DNA from: Gavia stellata
Lineage: Eukaryota > Chordata > Aves > Gaviiformes > Gaviidae
Assembly (NCBI RefSeq): GCF_030936135.1
Contig: NC_082597.1
Coordinates: 42,477,095 to 42,541,094 of the forward strand
Reading direction: 5' to 3'
DNA length: 64,000 nucleotides
The notes under the pieces were generated by a model that saw only the letters and a list, made by a program, of their open reading frames with translations, made no database searches and was not told where the DNA came from. Position numbers and translations under genes: made by a program. Shown piece by piece: positions 46,646 through 60,398 of this stretch. The number at the start of each line of letters is the position of its first letter. Within the stretch, counting starts at the first letter, position 1.

Positions 46646-49600
46646 GTACATACTGTCCTTGCATTTAAAATGGTTTTTTTATTTCTCTGATAAATATCAA
46701 ATATTTCACGTAAGGAAGAAAAACAAGGCTGTATGAAAGTGCACAGGAAGATGCAAATTAACACGTCATGTTAGTGAAGTACATGTGGAAGTAAAAAGAG
46801 AAAATGGCCAATTTTTAAGAAAGCGCTGCTAACATTTGTCATATTCAGAAGAAACAAAGTAGAACCCTCCATAAATTATTTAACATACATCCTAAATATA
46901 TGAAATTAAAAGATTCCTATCTTCTGCTATTAACTCAATTGTGGTAGTAGCAAAACCTTCAATTGCAATGAGAGCAGAATTTCGCAAACACTGAAGCGAC
47001 AAGTCCCTGCCCCAGAGAGTTTCTAACACAATTTGAATCCATGAAATCAGTAATGGCTTAATTGCTTCAAAATTTTAGATGAAGAATGTAACTATCTATT
47101 TGATGAAAGCATGGAAGAAATTTCTGAATAAGCTTAGTGAAAATGCTATTTAATGACTTCATTACAAGAATATAGCTTTGTGTATAGTTATTTCTACTTG
47201 CATCAACTTGGAGAGTCAACATGCCTTAATTAGTTGCAATTTTGACAGAGCATGATCTTCAGGGACAGTGGAGTCATTTTACATTACAGCAATTAATCTG
47301 TTAAGCCCTGTAGCTGTATGCTTAAAAGGTACATAATATTTATTACTCATGCAGAATGGGAGTAGATTGCATGGATTATGTGAAAATAAAGCAGTTACAC
47401 AGCCGTTGATTCTTTCTCTCTCTCTAAAATAGATACATGCATAAAATTACATATGTAAGTTTATATACATTATAATTTATGTGCTCTAAATATATGCATT
47501 ATCTAGAGTTTAAATATACATACACACACACAACCATTCACTCATTCATAAGGACAATGTTCCTTGCGGTTTCAATCAGCTAACACACACAAACCCAAGA
47601 ATTTGGGTTCTCCATGCTCATTCTGAAAACAGATTCCTAGAACTTGTTTACACGAATGCTGGCACTATGGACAGTCGCCTTCCTCCCAGCTACATAAAAG
47701 TCAGCTTTCTCTGCAGTCAGGCAAAGCATGACTTTGCATGGTGCTCTAACACAGCATTTAACCAACAGGTCCTGCCAACCAGTTGCTTCCTTTTCATCCT
47801 TAGACCTCACCAATCAAATGATACTAGAATAGTAAATCTGGAAAAATTACTTTCTCCTTTGTTCTTATGGCTGATTCTCCAATTTCTCTGGATCACTGGG
47901 CTATTTTATATGGAATCAAAAAAGATGACAACTAGCATAGGCAGCATTATGCAAGCATTAATGATGAAATGTAGATGCCTGTACCACAAACATCTAAATC
48001 TAGGTTCCCTTCATAGACCGAGGAGAGAAATAAGCATTCTTAAGAGGCACAGCATCTCAGCCTAAAGTAAAGATTTTCTTCTACCATTGCAGCCCAGATG
48101 GGCAAGAGATAATGGTCCTGGAACATGTAAACTGTTTGACGTACTCAGTTCTACAGAGAAAAGCCGGAAGAAGTGGGAAGTTTTGCTGGAGATGTCCTCT
48201 TCTGTGAGTGAAAGGTACATAAAGACAAGTGCAAAAAGCAACAGACATGAGGGAAAAAACTGAAGTGGCTGCAGGGGAAAAACTCACAGATAAACTCACA
48301 CCCGCAGAAACACTGGAAAGGGCAAAGCACGATCTAGGTCCAGGGTGGTTTAACTTCATCAGCTGCAGAGGTTCTTCTCTGTCTCCTCAAAGAAAAATGC
48401 AATACAAATACCAGCAACCACCAGGCAACGTATCTACTAGAAGGAACTGAGGATTATATGGGTGATAAGAAACCGGATGCATTAGCATTTCCTTTCATTT
48501 TCTAGTAGATGGACCTTCTGGGGCTTGCTGTGTTCCAGACAGATCCACACAAGCACAACAAGGAGGGTAATTCCACAACTCTCCTGCCACCAAGTCATAA
48601 AGACAGGAACTATTTTGCCTTTTAATTCGCTCTTGGGACTACTGTATACAGCCATGATATCTGAGTGATAGGCACTTTGGGTGCTGATATTAACATTAGC
48701 TTCCTTGCTTTTATGGACTATGTTGCTAAGAGGTGCTCATGTGCAACTTTTACTCTACGGTTACAACTTTTTTCCTTTCATTTTTTTGTGAATTTTCTGT
48801 GAGTTCTCACTTGCCACAAACTTCAGTGCTGACCCTGAACTTCTCCAAAGCCCATGAGGTAACCTGCTTTCATGTGGAAGCTTCTCTGCTTCATGTGACT
48901 TGAAAGAAAAAAATTCAATAGACATTTTAATAAAGCACCAGTTTTAAAAATTAATTTACTGAAACTTTTAACTTTATTCATTTAGTGTGACCAATGCAGA
49001 CAGGAACATACACAGACATTGTGCATTATGATTCAGGGTGGAATGCTCAAAATCAAGAGGTAAGCATGTTTCCACATTCATTTATTAGTCTGCAAATAAA
49101 TGACTGAAGGTCAGTTATTTTTTCTTATGCCATCCTGAAAAGGGAAAGTACACATGGGAGCTCAGACACCCAATTTAGTTTCTTGTTGGATACACTGCAT
49201 GTCTGTTTCAAAAAGAAACAGAAAATACTTGTTGTTAACACATGGCAGTGTTCATGGTCCTGTCTTTTTCCACAGCGCATGTTTTAGACTGGGGCAAGGG
49301 GAGGAAATTATTTGCTAATTCATGCAGGATTTTGCCTAGGGATTAGAAACATTGTCACTAAACTCAGCTAAGATTACTCAGACCCTGTGTATTTTCTTCG
49401 TGATTTTTCCCCCTGGCCAACGAATAGCTGGACCCATGGAAACCTCGTGTTGCTAATGCCTCCTACCAGGAACATCAACACAGCCAAAGCAGACATTTTC
49501 ATGGGCTGTGAGTAAAAATATCATTGAACTATTTTCCCAAATTGATTGTATATATTTCTGCTGCGTCAATTCCTACATCTTTTCAGGCTGTTTGACTGGT

Positions 49601-50604
49601 ACTTGGTTTTGCACTAGCACTCCACTCTGAAACACCAATTATTTTTCAAAAGGCCTGAGACTGGATGAGCCTGCAGAGAGGACACAGATGCTGATAAATT
49701 CTCAGTGGAATAATTCCTAGAAATTTGTCTTTAAAGTGTTTTCTTAGGAACAAAAGCAACTGAAAAGCAAATTATAAAGCCTGCATTCATACATTTTTAA
49801 CAGGTCTTCTCAATTCAGTATCAATGTTTAGATACTTAGATGCAATAAATCTGTGCGTGGAATTTAAACAGTCTGTAGGCTTATCTGAGGGTGAACTAAA
49901 TATTTGGCGTGGCAGATAGCCTCAGAAACATTAAAATGGTTATTCGCACATAACATTTACAGCTTAATAAAATAAAATTTACAGAAGACAGTGAAAGTCA
50001 CAGCTTCCATGTACAGTCCAAGCCTGAGCCTTGCAGCAAATTCCTGCTAAAAGTAGCACTATTCTGCCAGTCCTTGTTTTCTTATTAGGAAGATATTCTG
50101 GCTAGCAGAAAACCCCAACCATTGTGTGTTTTTTGCTTTAAGCTCAGATTTTCACAGGCAACATCTCACTTTGAGTCTAACTTTAGCCAAGGGTTACCTT
50201 CCTTGTGTTCTATTCAATCTTAGGTTTGTTACCACAAGGGTTGCAGGCAGCACCTCCCCTCAAGCACTTACTGTCCTTATCAAGGGTAGACAATTAACAT
50301 TTGCTTAAGGGTCTTCAAGAGAGCACTCAGTTGTCCCCTTTCTCAGTAGACTGAAGTTCAGCTAAATATCAGCCCTCGGAAAAGTTTCATAAAAGTAAAT
50401 CCTAATTAAAACTTTTTTCAGAAAAAAAAAAAAATCTAGTTTGGTTTGTAGGCTTAATGGTGTATTAAAGAAGAATTCTCCTCCATCTGATTAAAAGGTT
50501 CCTGCACATTAAAGCTGTGGCTGAACTTGGAGATGGGAGTTTTTCTGAACTCATGGGTCCAGGAATTTATTTTGACTTGTCCTGAAACTGTGCTGTGGTC
50601 AAGA

Positions 50605-50609
50605 CCCAG
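50605..50609. repeat. Target-site duplication CCCAG, left copy
   Basis: CCCAG immediately precedes the TG end of the long solo LTR and recurs exactly at 51728-51732. Confidence 0.75.
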
Positions 50610-51727
50610 TGTACTGGGTTTGTGTAGCAAGGTTTTGAGGGGGGCGGCTACAGGGGTGGCTTCTGTGAGAAGCTGCTGGAAGCTTCCCCTCTGTCCAACA
50701 GGGCCAATGCCAGCCAGCTCCGAGACGGACCCGCCGCTGGCCAAGGCCGAGCTAATCAGCGACAGTAGTAGAGCCTCTGGGATAACGTATTTAAGAAGGG
50801 GGAAAAACAACTGGGCAACGGCAGCCGGAAAGGAGAGGAGTGAGAATCTGTGAGAGAAACAACTCTGCAGACACCAAGGTCAGTGAAGAAGGAGGGGGAG
50901 GAGGTGCTCCAGGCGCCGGAGCAGAGATTCCCCTGCAGCCCGTGATGAAGACCATGGTGAGGCAGGCTGTCCCCTGCAGCCCATGGAGGTCCACGGTGGA
51001 GCAGATATCCACCTGCAGCCCATGGAAGACCCCATGCTGGAGCAGGTGGATGCCTGAAGGAGGCTGTGACCCCATGGGAAGCCCGCGCTGGAGCAGGCTC
51101 CTGGCAGGACCTGTGGACCCGTGGAGAGAGGAGCCCACAGTGGAGCAGGTTTTCTGGCAGGACTTGTGACCCTGTGGGGAACCCACGTTGGAGCAGCCTG
51201 TTCCTGAAGGACTGTACCCTGTGGAAGGGACCCACACTGGAGCAGTTCGTGAAGAACTGTTGCCTGTGGGAAGGACTCATGTTGGATAACTGTCTTCTGT
51301 GGAAGGGACCCCACAGCGGAGCAGGGGAAGAGTGTTAGGAGTCCTTCCGCTGAGGAAGCAGAGACAATGTGTGATGAACTGACTGCAATCCACATTCCGC
51401 GTCCTCCTGTGCCACTCGGGGGGAAGAGGTAGAGAAAATTGGGAGTGAAGTTGAGCCTGGGAAGAAGGGAGGTGTAAGGGAAGGTGTTTTAAGATTTGAT
51501 TTTATTTCTCATTACCCTACTCTGATATTTATTGGTAATAAATTAAATTAGTTTTCCCTAGTTGAGTCTCTTTTTCCCATGACAGTAGTTGATGAGTGAT
51601 CTCTCCCTGTCCTTATCTCAACCCACGAGCCTTTTGTTATATTTTCTCTCCCCTGTCCAGCTGAGGAGGGGGAGTGATAGAACAGCTTGATGGGCACCTG
51701 GGGTCCAGCCAGGGTCAACCCACCACA
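50610..51727 (+). mobile_element. Solo LTR of an avian endogenous retrovirus, 1118 bp
   Basis: The element begins TGTACTGGGTTTGTGTAGCA and ends GGTCAACCCACCACA, with a perfect 5-bp target duplication CCCAG at 50605-50609 and 51728-51732. A TATA-like 'gtatttaaga' lies near 50787 and AATAAA lies at 51536-51541, placing U3, R and U5 in plus orientation. From about 50910 to 51325 it holds roughly nine degenerate tandem units. Its GC content is well above that of the flanking intron. Overlapping ORFs on both strands come from the repeat units and are not genes. There is no internal gag, pol or env sequence. It shares terminal sequence with the shorter LTR at 13288-13866, so both belong to related families. 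Confidence 0.88.
50910..51325 (+). repeat. Degenerate tandem repeat inside the long solo LTR
   Basis: The core '(c)tggagcag' recurs near 50919, 50994, 51036, 51087, 51139, 51187, 51235, 51281 (degenerate) and 51316, giving a period of about 42-52 bases. Units carry a second shared part such as 'ctgcagcccatgga' or 'ctgtggaagggaccca'. This array accounts for most of the size difference from the shorter LTR. Confidence 0.75.
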
Positions 51728-51732
51728 CCCAG
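51728..51732. repeat. Target-site duplication CCCAG, right copy
   Basis: CCCAG immediately follows the CA end of the long solo LTR and matches 50605-50609. Confidence 0.75.
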
Positions 51733-54108
51733 ATACGCAACAGTTCCCTCTTTTCCCTCCTCCAGAAGGTTTCCCCAAGAAGGAAAGCCAGGCATGCAAA
51801 GCTGGAAGTCCTGGGAGGATCTGGCAGATCCAGGATCAATTCAGGCAGAAATTGTTCAGCCTTGACATAGCCTGAGGCACCCATCCAGCTCGCCAGGAAG
51901 AATTATTTCAATCTTGCCCACAGCTGTAATTATCATACTCCTAGCATGTAAAACCCCCTTTTTCCTCTGTAGCAGCAATTTCAGCTTCTCCAGAATCCTA
52001 ATGTTCACATATTTTAAAAGAGTTTCTTGTTCTCATCAAGGAAAAATAAAGTAAACCTGCTGAAAGGCTCTTGCTACAAGGCACTTAAAAAAACCAAAAA
52101 GAAAACCAAGGATTTTGGTAGGGTTTTTGCAGTACCCAGAAGTGCAGTAGCACTACAGTTACCTTAGGAGCACCCATGATCTGTAATACGTTTGTAATGT
52201 ATTATGTGAACAATGCAGTTACAAGAGGAGAAGAGACAGCAAATAAATAACATTAAACAAAGATGAAGGGAAGTGCCTGAAGAGGGGTTAGCAGAGGCCG
52301 GAGTGACTAGCAGATAACTAGTGTGGAGAACAGGCAGCTGAGAAGCAACTGGAAAAAGCCTACTTGCTGCAGATAGATAGGCTTTATTTTGAAAAAACAA
52401 GGTCTACACCTCAGGTGGAAAACATGTCGAGTTCTTTCAGCTGGGGAGTCATGCACACACTGGAGTGACTGACCTAGCCTGGATAGGTCTGCAGGCAGGG
52501 GTATGCTGGGGGCAGGATGGATTTCGGTCAAAAAGCCTGAAGTGCCACAACAGCCAAGCTCAAATCAGAACAAAAGTAGCAAAACAGATACACTAGGTTT
52601 ATATTTTTCACAGTATAAATTCTGGTAGGGCTAATATATCCCCTTGGCTGTTTGAATATAGATCTGATTGCACATAATACAGGAAAAAATTCAAGAAGTT
52701 GGGACAAACAAAAATACTTTTGCCAAACATCATTCTTAACCAGGGTTGCCTTCAGGAAAGCAATATGCTGGATGAGGAACCAAGAGTAGAATTACTCTTC
52801 CATAGCCTATGGAGAGAGACAGGTATCTCGGGAGAGTGATCCGTCTTATCCTGTGGTAACTCTTTTCACTGATTATGGTGAGAGTGCAGACACTAGCTAA
52901 ATACAGACAAATAACATTTAGATGGATTAGACTAGGCAAGAAGAATGGTATACTCATTGACCATTTCCACCACCAGTTATTCTAAATCTGTACTACCCCG
53001 TCACTCACATATTGCTGGCTGGGATCAGCATTTCAACAGGATTAAATACAAGGAGTAACACGTATCAATGACCTGCATGGAGAATGTTAAGACAATTTAT
53101 ACGACTCTAGGAAGCAATTTTGCATGGTCCCCAACCACAAGCCATGTAAAATGAGAAATTAGGAGTTACAGAGCTACAAGAGACATTTCAGCTTTTCTTA
53201 ATTATGTTTCTAACCTGTGTGTATGCGCATCATCATCATCATTAGAACACACTACCGCTATCATGAAGAGATTTACAAGACGTTTATGCATGTGATATTC
53301 CAATGAACATATGTGCCTCTGCCAGATAAACAAGTGTAGAGCTTCAGGGATAGCTCCTGGAAGTTGCAATGAGGGTAGAACATGAACTATCTGAAGATCT
53401 TAAGGACAAAAGTCAGCTTATTTTGTTTTCTGGGAAGCATGATTAAAATCAGTCAGGTTCTTCAGACTTTCATCTACCTGATTAAACGTTGTTTTCCACT
53501 TAAGTACAGACTCTAACACTAAATCTGTTCATGCTTGGCCTACTGGTTAAGCACAACCAAACGAGGTCCTGTATGGGACTCCATCGGGACCCTACTCAAT
53601 GTAAGAAGAGGACTTTCTAGGGGAAGTTCTTTCTGAAAGGTTTCATGGGTTTCAGAGGTACCATAAACAATTCAGTATGTATTTCAGTTTATTTCCTAAG
53701 ACGAATCTTCACCCTGGAGAATCCAGAAGAGCTGGTAACTCTCACTAGAAGCCAGGTTGCTGGAACTTTAAAAAGCCAGACAAATCCTGTTTCCCCATAA
53801 AGTTAATAGACACACGGTGAAATCACTGGTTCTCCAGCACTGGCAATTACCTTGTTTATTGAGCTAGGTTCATGGTGTTGTTCAATCCATTAGGAACAAA
53901 AAGGAAGAAAGATAATTGAAAGTCCTGTTGTCTTTCAAGTTCAGTGTGAAACTCTTATTATAGTTCTGGATGAGTAGGTGAAAGATGTTTTACAAGCCTG
54001 ACATAAATTGCTAAGAATAACCCCACTCCCGTTCATAAAAAATTCTTGCATTCTATTTCTAACAGCTGTCACCCAGATATCTGCCTCTCTTAATTTCTAT
54101 GTTTAAAC

Positions 54109-54136
54109 GGGGGGGGGGGGGGGGGGGGGGGGGGGG
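54109..54136 (+). repeat. Poly-G homopolymer, 28 bases
   Basis: A continuous run of 28 G preceded by 'gtttaaac' and followed by 'aagaaaac'. Such long G runs are rare in vertebrate DNA and can form G-quadruplexes. The true length may differ, because homopolymers are prone to sequencing error. Confidence 0.9.
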
Positions 54137-56822
54137 AAGAAAACAACTTTATAAGAAAGCTGAAAGTCTTCCCCTGAAGGATTTCTTCTGAATTTCTCTA
54201 GAGATACATCAAAAAATGTGGCTATAGGCAACTGCCTATGAGTTTAGATTATCATTCAGCTAACTTTCTGTGCATATTAATACTAGATGGTCCATATGGT
54301 GTTTCAAATCTTTCTGCTTGGATAGTCTTCTACAGTTTTATGTAGCACCACATAAAATCAGTGTGGTTTCACTTACACTTCAGATCTACCATTTTTAAGG
54401 ACAGGGTCTCTAAAAAGCATTTTAACTTGCAAGATTTTCCCCTTAAGTCATTGTTTTCAAAAGAAATTCAGTATAAGAAACCATATATTACAAGCTAATA
54501 GAAACTGTTCTATTCAGACAAAGACCTTTGTATGCAAATAATACTTGTTTTTCTTTCAGGAACTACAGCTTTTCCAATTCCCATTTTGAAAAGCCAACCT
54601 GAAGTTCACTTGTTTTGATTCTTCTCCAAATTAAATACCCATGATTTTCAAATCACTACTAAACAGGACAGAAATGAACATTTTTAAAGCTAGGGTTTAG
54701 GTGATTAAAATTCTTCTAGTATAAATTTTTAAGACATTTCTCTCTTTTGCACACTTAGCTTTAAAGATGTAAAAAGAAAGTAAATCATTTAGTCCAACTA
54801 TTTTTACATAAATGAAACAAATGTCCACAGTTCTAAGAGTTAAAGGACCAGAGACAATGAAATATTGCACATTTATTAAGCCAGGAAGCTACAGAAACCA
54901 CCATCTTTAGCCTGTTTACAGCCTATTTAGCCTGTGAATCTTTATTTGTTTCTATCTTAGTTGCAGTGAGCAACTTAGCTCTGATAAGACAGCTTTTTGC
55001 ATCTATTAAGCAATTGCTTTATCTGGCCAGTACACTGAAACGGCTTTTGAAGTTGCAATGCAGAAACTGTAAGAAACAACAAGCAAAGCATGTATGACGT
55101 TAATAAAACAAATGGCTAGGGAAAAGCCTTAGATACACTTGATCATTTTTGCCTTTAAGAGTTGACAATGTTGAGACATAGTAAACTACAGACATATAGG
55201 AATGCCTTGTGAAGGACTGAGATTACTGGCTTAAACCCCTACATCTGACATTCAAAACCACTCTTCTTTTCTCATATAAAAATAAGAAGATTGGCACAAT
55301 TCACCCCGTTTATCACCACGATGCTGGGCCAATTCACTGTACTGATTCATTCTTATTCTATACATTGTAAGGGGTGTGGATCATATAACCTAAACTCATT
55401 CAAAGTTACTGCTAGGGGTGAAGGAGGCTTCCTTTTTCATATAAACGCAGATTATGAAAAGGTGGAACCAATTTGGTTACTACCTCTTCTTGAAATCTAC
55501 ACAGTGTTTTTCTATTCAGAAGGCCTGCACTTTGAAAGGTTGCTCATTCCTCCCTCATATCTATTACCTTGCAGTCAAGTGCCTCGGTTTCTTGCAGACT
55601 TGAAAAAAAACACTAAAAGACTTTCCTTCTGGATCTCAAATAACTTCCTCCTTTCACCTGCTTTATCTGTATTTCTTAGCATAGCAGAATTAGTAACTAT
55701 AATAAACCATATGCTAGGGATAAAATTTTCAAATATACAGAATTTGCCTAACTCAGTAAAAGCTTATCATTTAATTAGAAGGCGGCTAATCGTGATACTT
55801 TCAGTATTTTTTCCTAGATGAAGAACAAATTTGGCTTCAGATTTTTCTCCTTTGTATTTGTTCCATGGGAGATTACTCATGGCAAAGATAGTATCTTTCT
55901 ACTGGCTGATTTTCCACCAGGAAAATATATAGAGCATTTCATTTTCTTTTCACTAAGGCAATAAACCCTTGGGGACACTTCAGTAAGTAACATGCATCTC
56001 ATTAATTCATTATTCACTTATTTTGAGCTGTTTGTTTCATTTGCACAGACTGGCTCTTAAATATTTCACCATGGGACAATAAATGTTCTAATCCAGAGTA
56101 AATAAAAAACAATTGTATGCTCAATCTTAATGGGATAGATATTTTAGAACATAAAGTTGTTTTTCAATAGAAAAGTTACTTAATTGAAGACAGTTCTATT
56201 GAAGAATATTTACTTTCCACCTCACACTCTAATGTGAAGTTAAACCAGATTCAAATTTGAAAGCCAAACACTTTGTTTCAACCATCTCAACCAAAGTACC
56301 CCCAAAGAACTTCAGTTCTCTACTCCCCCAAAAAACAGGACCTCTGGAGAATTCTAAAAGCATTTCCAAAATCAAATAGGTAGGATGGCCAGGAAGGGAC
56401 AGACTATCCATCAAAAACTTGTGCAAGTTAGTGGAACTCAGGGGTTTCCCAATAAGCTTTTTGAGTTCAAGTAATCAGGATTTCGATTTTGTTTTATCTG
56501 AAAATCTATGATCATTTCTTTTCTTTAGATAATGCCTGCGAATTATTAGTTTTGCATATTCCTGGTAGAAATTCAAAATTATTTCAGAGTTGGAATAAAC
56601 TAAACATAGACTATCAAAGTGATCTCTGTTGTATCACATGAAAATAAGATTCATTTCTAGCTCCTTCCACCATTTTTTTATAAGTTATTACTGATACACA
56701 TGAGCCACTCAATAGTGTGCTTTATGCTTTAGATAAAAAATTAATTAGCATGGTAACCAAGTTAATTTAAATAAGGTAAATTCTTATGTTGAAATAAGTT
56801 GCAGTTGTTTCCATCCAACACA

Positions 56823-56992
56823 TCTACAGGTCTCTAAACACTTTGCAGCCTTGAATTAGCTTAGCTTTCCTGTACACCTTTATCATGCCATTTTACAGAC
56901 ATGGAAACAAAGACATGCAAAAACGTTAAATGATTTCCTAAAGTTTGTGCCAGAGCTGGAAAAAAAGACCATGCCTGACTCTTACTTCTTTG
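56823..56992 (+). repeat. Ancient MIR-type SINE remnant
   Basis: The order of words follows the MIR consensus: 'ctctaaacactttgcag', then 'atgccattttacagacatgg', 'aaacaaagacatgcaaa', 'aaatgatttcctaaagtttg', then 'ccagagctggaa' and 'tgcctgactct'. The central 'cattttacagA-ATGgaaAcaaagacA' part is the clearest. It is diverged, as expected for an insertion older than the bird-mammal split or an early sauropsid relative. Confidence 0.55.
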
Positions 56993-57795
56993 TTTTAATT
57001 ATGAACCATTTCCTTTTTCCTCTAAAATAATTTTTCATAAATATAAATTCCAGCATTTTCAAAATGTTCTGCCTTATCTCTCATTCACTGTTAACATTCC
57101 AGTTCATCACTAGCTTTAGCATTTCTCTGTTTTGGGAGACAGGAAAAAAACAACACAACTATTCGATAAAAAAAAATGAGCCTGAAAGTGCAGTAGTCTC
57201 AACAAAACCCAACAATTCTGTGATAAAGGCATTGGAAGTAAATTGGCTCAGTTTGCAGGGGAAAAGAATAGTTCATGAACATAAATTCAAGTATTTTAAT
57301 ATAGCTTGTATTTGCAGATTTGACATTAGTGTATGTCTCGACTAACTGGTTAGTCAGCAAGTGCTGGAGGCAATTAGTACATGTCAAATCTATCAAATTT
57401 CACTTGCCACTTATGCCTAAAATAATTCAGTCACTATAAATTTGTTTAGACTATTTCACCTTATTACAAATATCCTTTACAGTAATAATTTTAACCAGTT
57501 TATTGCCTTTCCCTTTATATAAAGTACTCTGCAAGAAATGTCCAAAAGCACCTGTTTGAAGCCATTAAGTTGAAAGTACCTGACTCTGTACAGATAAAGA
57601 CAGTGCATTACATTCCTTCTTTTTGAGGTCGTATTTAATAATGGATTAATTTTATTTTGTTAAAGAAAAGAGACCTCAGTCTTCAAATCCAGAACGCTTC
57701 TACATGTGGATTGACACCACTGAAACCAGAGGTAAAGGTTGGTCTGTGTACTAAATGAGGCTGGGTGTTCTCACTGAAAACGCAGAAACCATATT

Positions 57796-57841
57796 AGTAT
57801 TATTATTATTTAATAATAATAACAACAACAATAATAATACA
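57796..57841. repeat. AT-rich trinucleotide repeat with hairpin symmetry
   Basis: Runs of TAT/ATT are followed by AAT and AAC units, so the two halves are nearly complementary and could fold into a hairpin. It is a compound microsatellite. Confidence 0.75.
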
Positions 57842-60367
57842 AAGGCTTAATTGCAGCCTTGCTAGAGCCTTAGACAAGGTAAAGGCATATTACGTCAGCC
57901 ACTGCAAGACACAACTGCTCTGACCGCTATGTGTACCTCAGCCTCCATAACACAAAGAAAAAGCTGATACTCATGAACTTAAACCTATAATAGCCCTGAT
58001 TAGTATATTTTCACCTCACCTTACACGCTCCAGAGAGGGCTTAAACTACGCCGGGTTTAAACCCATATGTGTCTGCATCATGCCAGAGTCATTTTGTTGG
58101 ACTGGAAGACCATGACACGTAGAGTTAAGATTCCATCCCTACAACTATGTTTTCAAAGAAATATGTTTCTTTTCTGTATGGAAATAAAATCTTTTTAATA
58201 GATTATATTTAAATATTGGCAGACAGGGTACTGTTCACATGTAATTTTTCCTTCAGCTATGGCAGCATGCAAAAATGCTGCCAATAGACCAAAGCACCTG
58301 TAAATTATGTATCACACAGCCATTTGAGAACAGAGGCTTGCTTTGATAGACAAGAGGGATCTTTAATAGACAAGGACATGGTCAAAAAAGACATGGATTG
58401 TAAAGGCAAAGCAGCAGCAATAAAACAAAAAACTTGCATATCTATTTGGCTAAAAAGCTCAATACTAATAAACATTATTTAAGAACTTCGTTCATGCTTA
58501 CATCATCAAATCTCTAAACTGCTAAAGGAAAACACCCTGAAGAAATGAAACTGATTGAGCAATTATACGCACTGTAATGAACAAGCAGAAGGGGGGAGGT
58601 GAATTTGCGTGGGTTGCTTGAACTTTTGCATGCCCTGACTTTTGAAGTGTGCAAGCCTCATGACTTTCTTCTGCAATTGAACACAGCAGTAAGTCTGAGC
58701 ATCCCCTTAGGCTTTGTGCATCCCTTTGAAGCATTACAGACCTTCTTTGTGCATGGTGCTATTAATAGTTATCTCTGAATGATCTTAGACATCTCTGCAT
58801 CTCCAACACTAAAAATTGAAAATAAGTTATCTGCTGCTATGCATAGGCTTTTTTAGAACAACCTGTTGAGCTCCAACATATTTCATCTTAGAGATCAAGG
58901 TGATGACAAGAGCTCACCCTTTCACTAATCTGAGCTTGTTAAGAGTTGCCGGTCAGGTATACAGCCAGCTTTCCTCTCCAGCTCAGCACCCGTACCGGGG
59001 AAGCTCTCCCTGAAAACCATCTGCGAAAATATTCTTGCAAGAGAGGATTAAAGCTGAAGCAAAGTAGATTCATTAGGAAAGTGTTCCTCACAGTTGATAC
59101 CTTTAGCTTAGTAGTATTTTGTGGTAGTTGTTTTGCTGTTTTTCCTGCAAACAAAAATGCATTTAAAAAAAAAAATCAAAGTGTGCCACAGGAAAAAAAA
59201 GGTTGTTTCCCTATTTTACCTATACTACTTGACAATATACCACGAATTTTCACAGTCAAAAGCTCATAGTAAAACTCTCTGTATGGATTCAGGAGACAGG
59301 GCAGAAAGTCACCCTTCTCCTCACCTGAAAGGATTTTAGTTCAGCCTACATGGCTTGCATCAAAGGTTTTCAAACTTAATATGAGATATCACTTATCTGC
59401 TTAGGCAGCTTTTACAAGCCACATTGAAGAGGGTTACATACCACTAGTTATATGCTTTCCATAGCTGGGAACCCTGACCCTACACCAACAAAGGACACTG
59501 AAAATAGTATTCATTACTTTTCCTGTCTAAAAGTAACTACCTCTTACTTACCATCACAAAATTCACACTTCTTAAAAAAAAGCTAGATTTTTCAAAGATT
59601 TATATTTGCATCTTTGCAACTATTGTATATTTTTTGTCTGTATACATGAAATTTGTTATTTCCTGCGTATAACTTGCTTCTCATTTAAGGATAAGCCTTG
59701 TAAAACACAGTTCCCCTTTGCTAGGGAAAGGGATCTGCTTGATACATTTCCCCTTCTGTGGACTGTAAATTAGTTTAGTACATACTGATATGGCGTGATT
59801 TTGACAAAAATATAAGCAACTGAAAAAAAGGGATTTGTAATGAAAAATAACAGGTGATATAACTGAAGGTTACACCTATGGGCTTCTTTGATTCTCACTG
59901 TGTTCAGAGAAACTGAACTGGTTTTCTGTGTTCAGAGAAAATATTATCTTTGCTCATAAATGAAAAGGTGGCATCAAAAAAAGGCTGCAATAAGGCTGAA
60001 AAAAATTGAGGCATTGTTGACCAGAACAAGGGGAAGAGCTAATTATGGAACATGTCTTGGTCATTCTTCAAAACTTTTATTCTATATTTTGTCTGTCTAT
60101 TCTATTTTTTTTTCTAATTAAAAAATATATATTGCTGCTTTTAAGAGAGGGAGGGAGAAGCTATGAGAAGGAGAATTGACCTGTAATTGACATACTGGAA
60201 CTGAATTGCAAGGGAAAGAAAGAAGACAGCAACTCTTCTTTCCAAGTATTCCCATGCTGGCAAACTAAACAAAAATGTCTGATCTCATGACTTTTCCAGC
60301 TCAGTAGTACATATTATGGCTGAGATGGGAGGAAATGAGAGCAAGTATGCTCATATTTACTCATATT

Positions 60368-60398
60368 CTTTTTTTCTTTTCTTTTTTTTTTCCCTCCA
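60368..60398 (+). repeat. Polypyrimidine tract (T-rich)
   Basis: About 30 bases of T broken only by C, ending in 'ccctcc'. It is a low-complexity tract with no adjacent exon seen. Confidence 0.7.

Noticed and set aside
47667..48065. Plus-strand 132-codon ORF
   Set aside because: No motif, promoter or splice context. Length is compatible with chance in this much sequence.
50756..51395. Several overlapping ORFs of 100-174 codons on both strands
   Set aside because: They lie entirely inside the solo LTR and arise from its GC-rich tandem units. No retroviral or cellular domain is encoded.
59898..59940. Repeat of CTGTGTTCAGAGAAA twice with a 13-base gap
   Set aside because: Too short to interpret and likely a minor local slip duplication.
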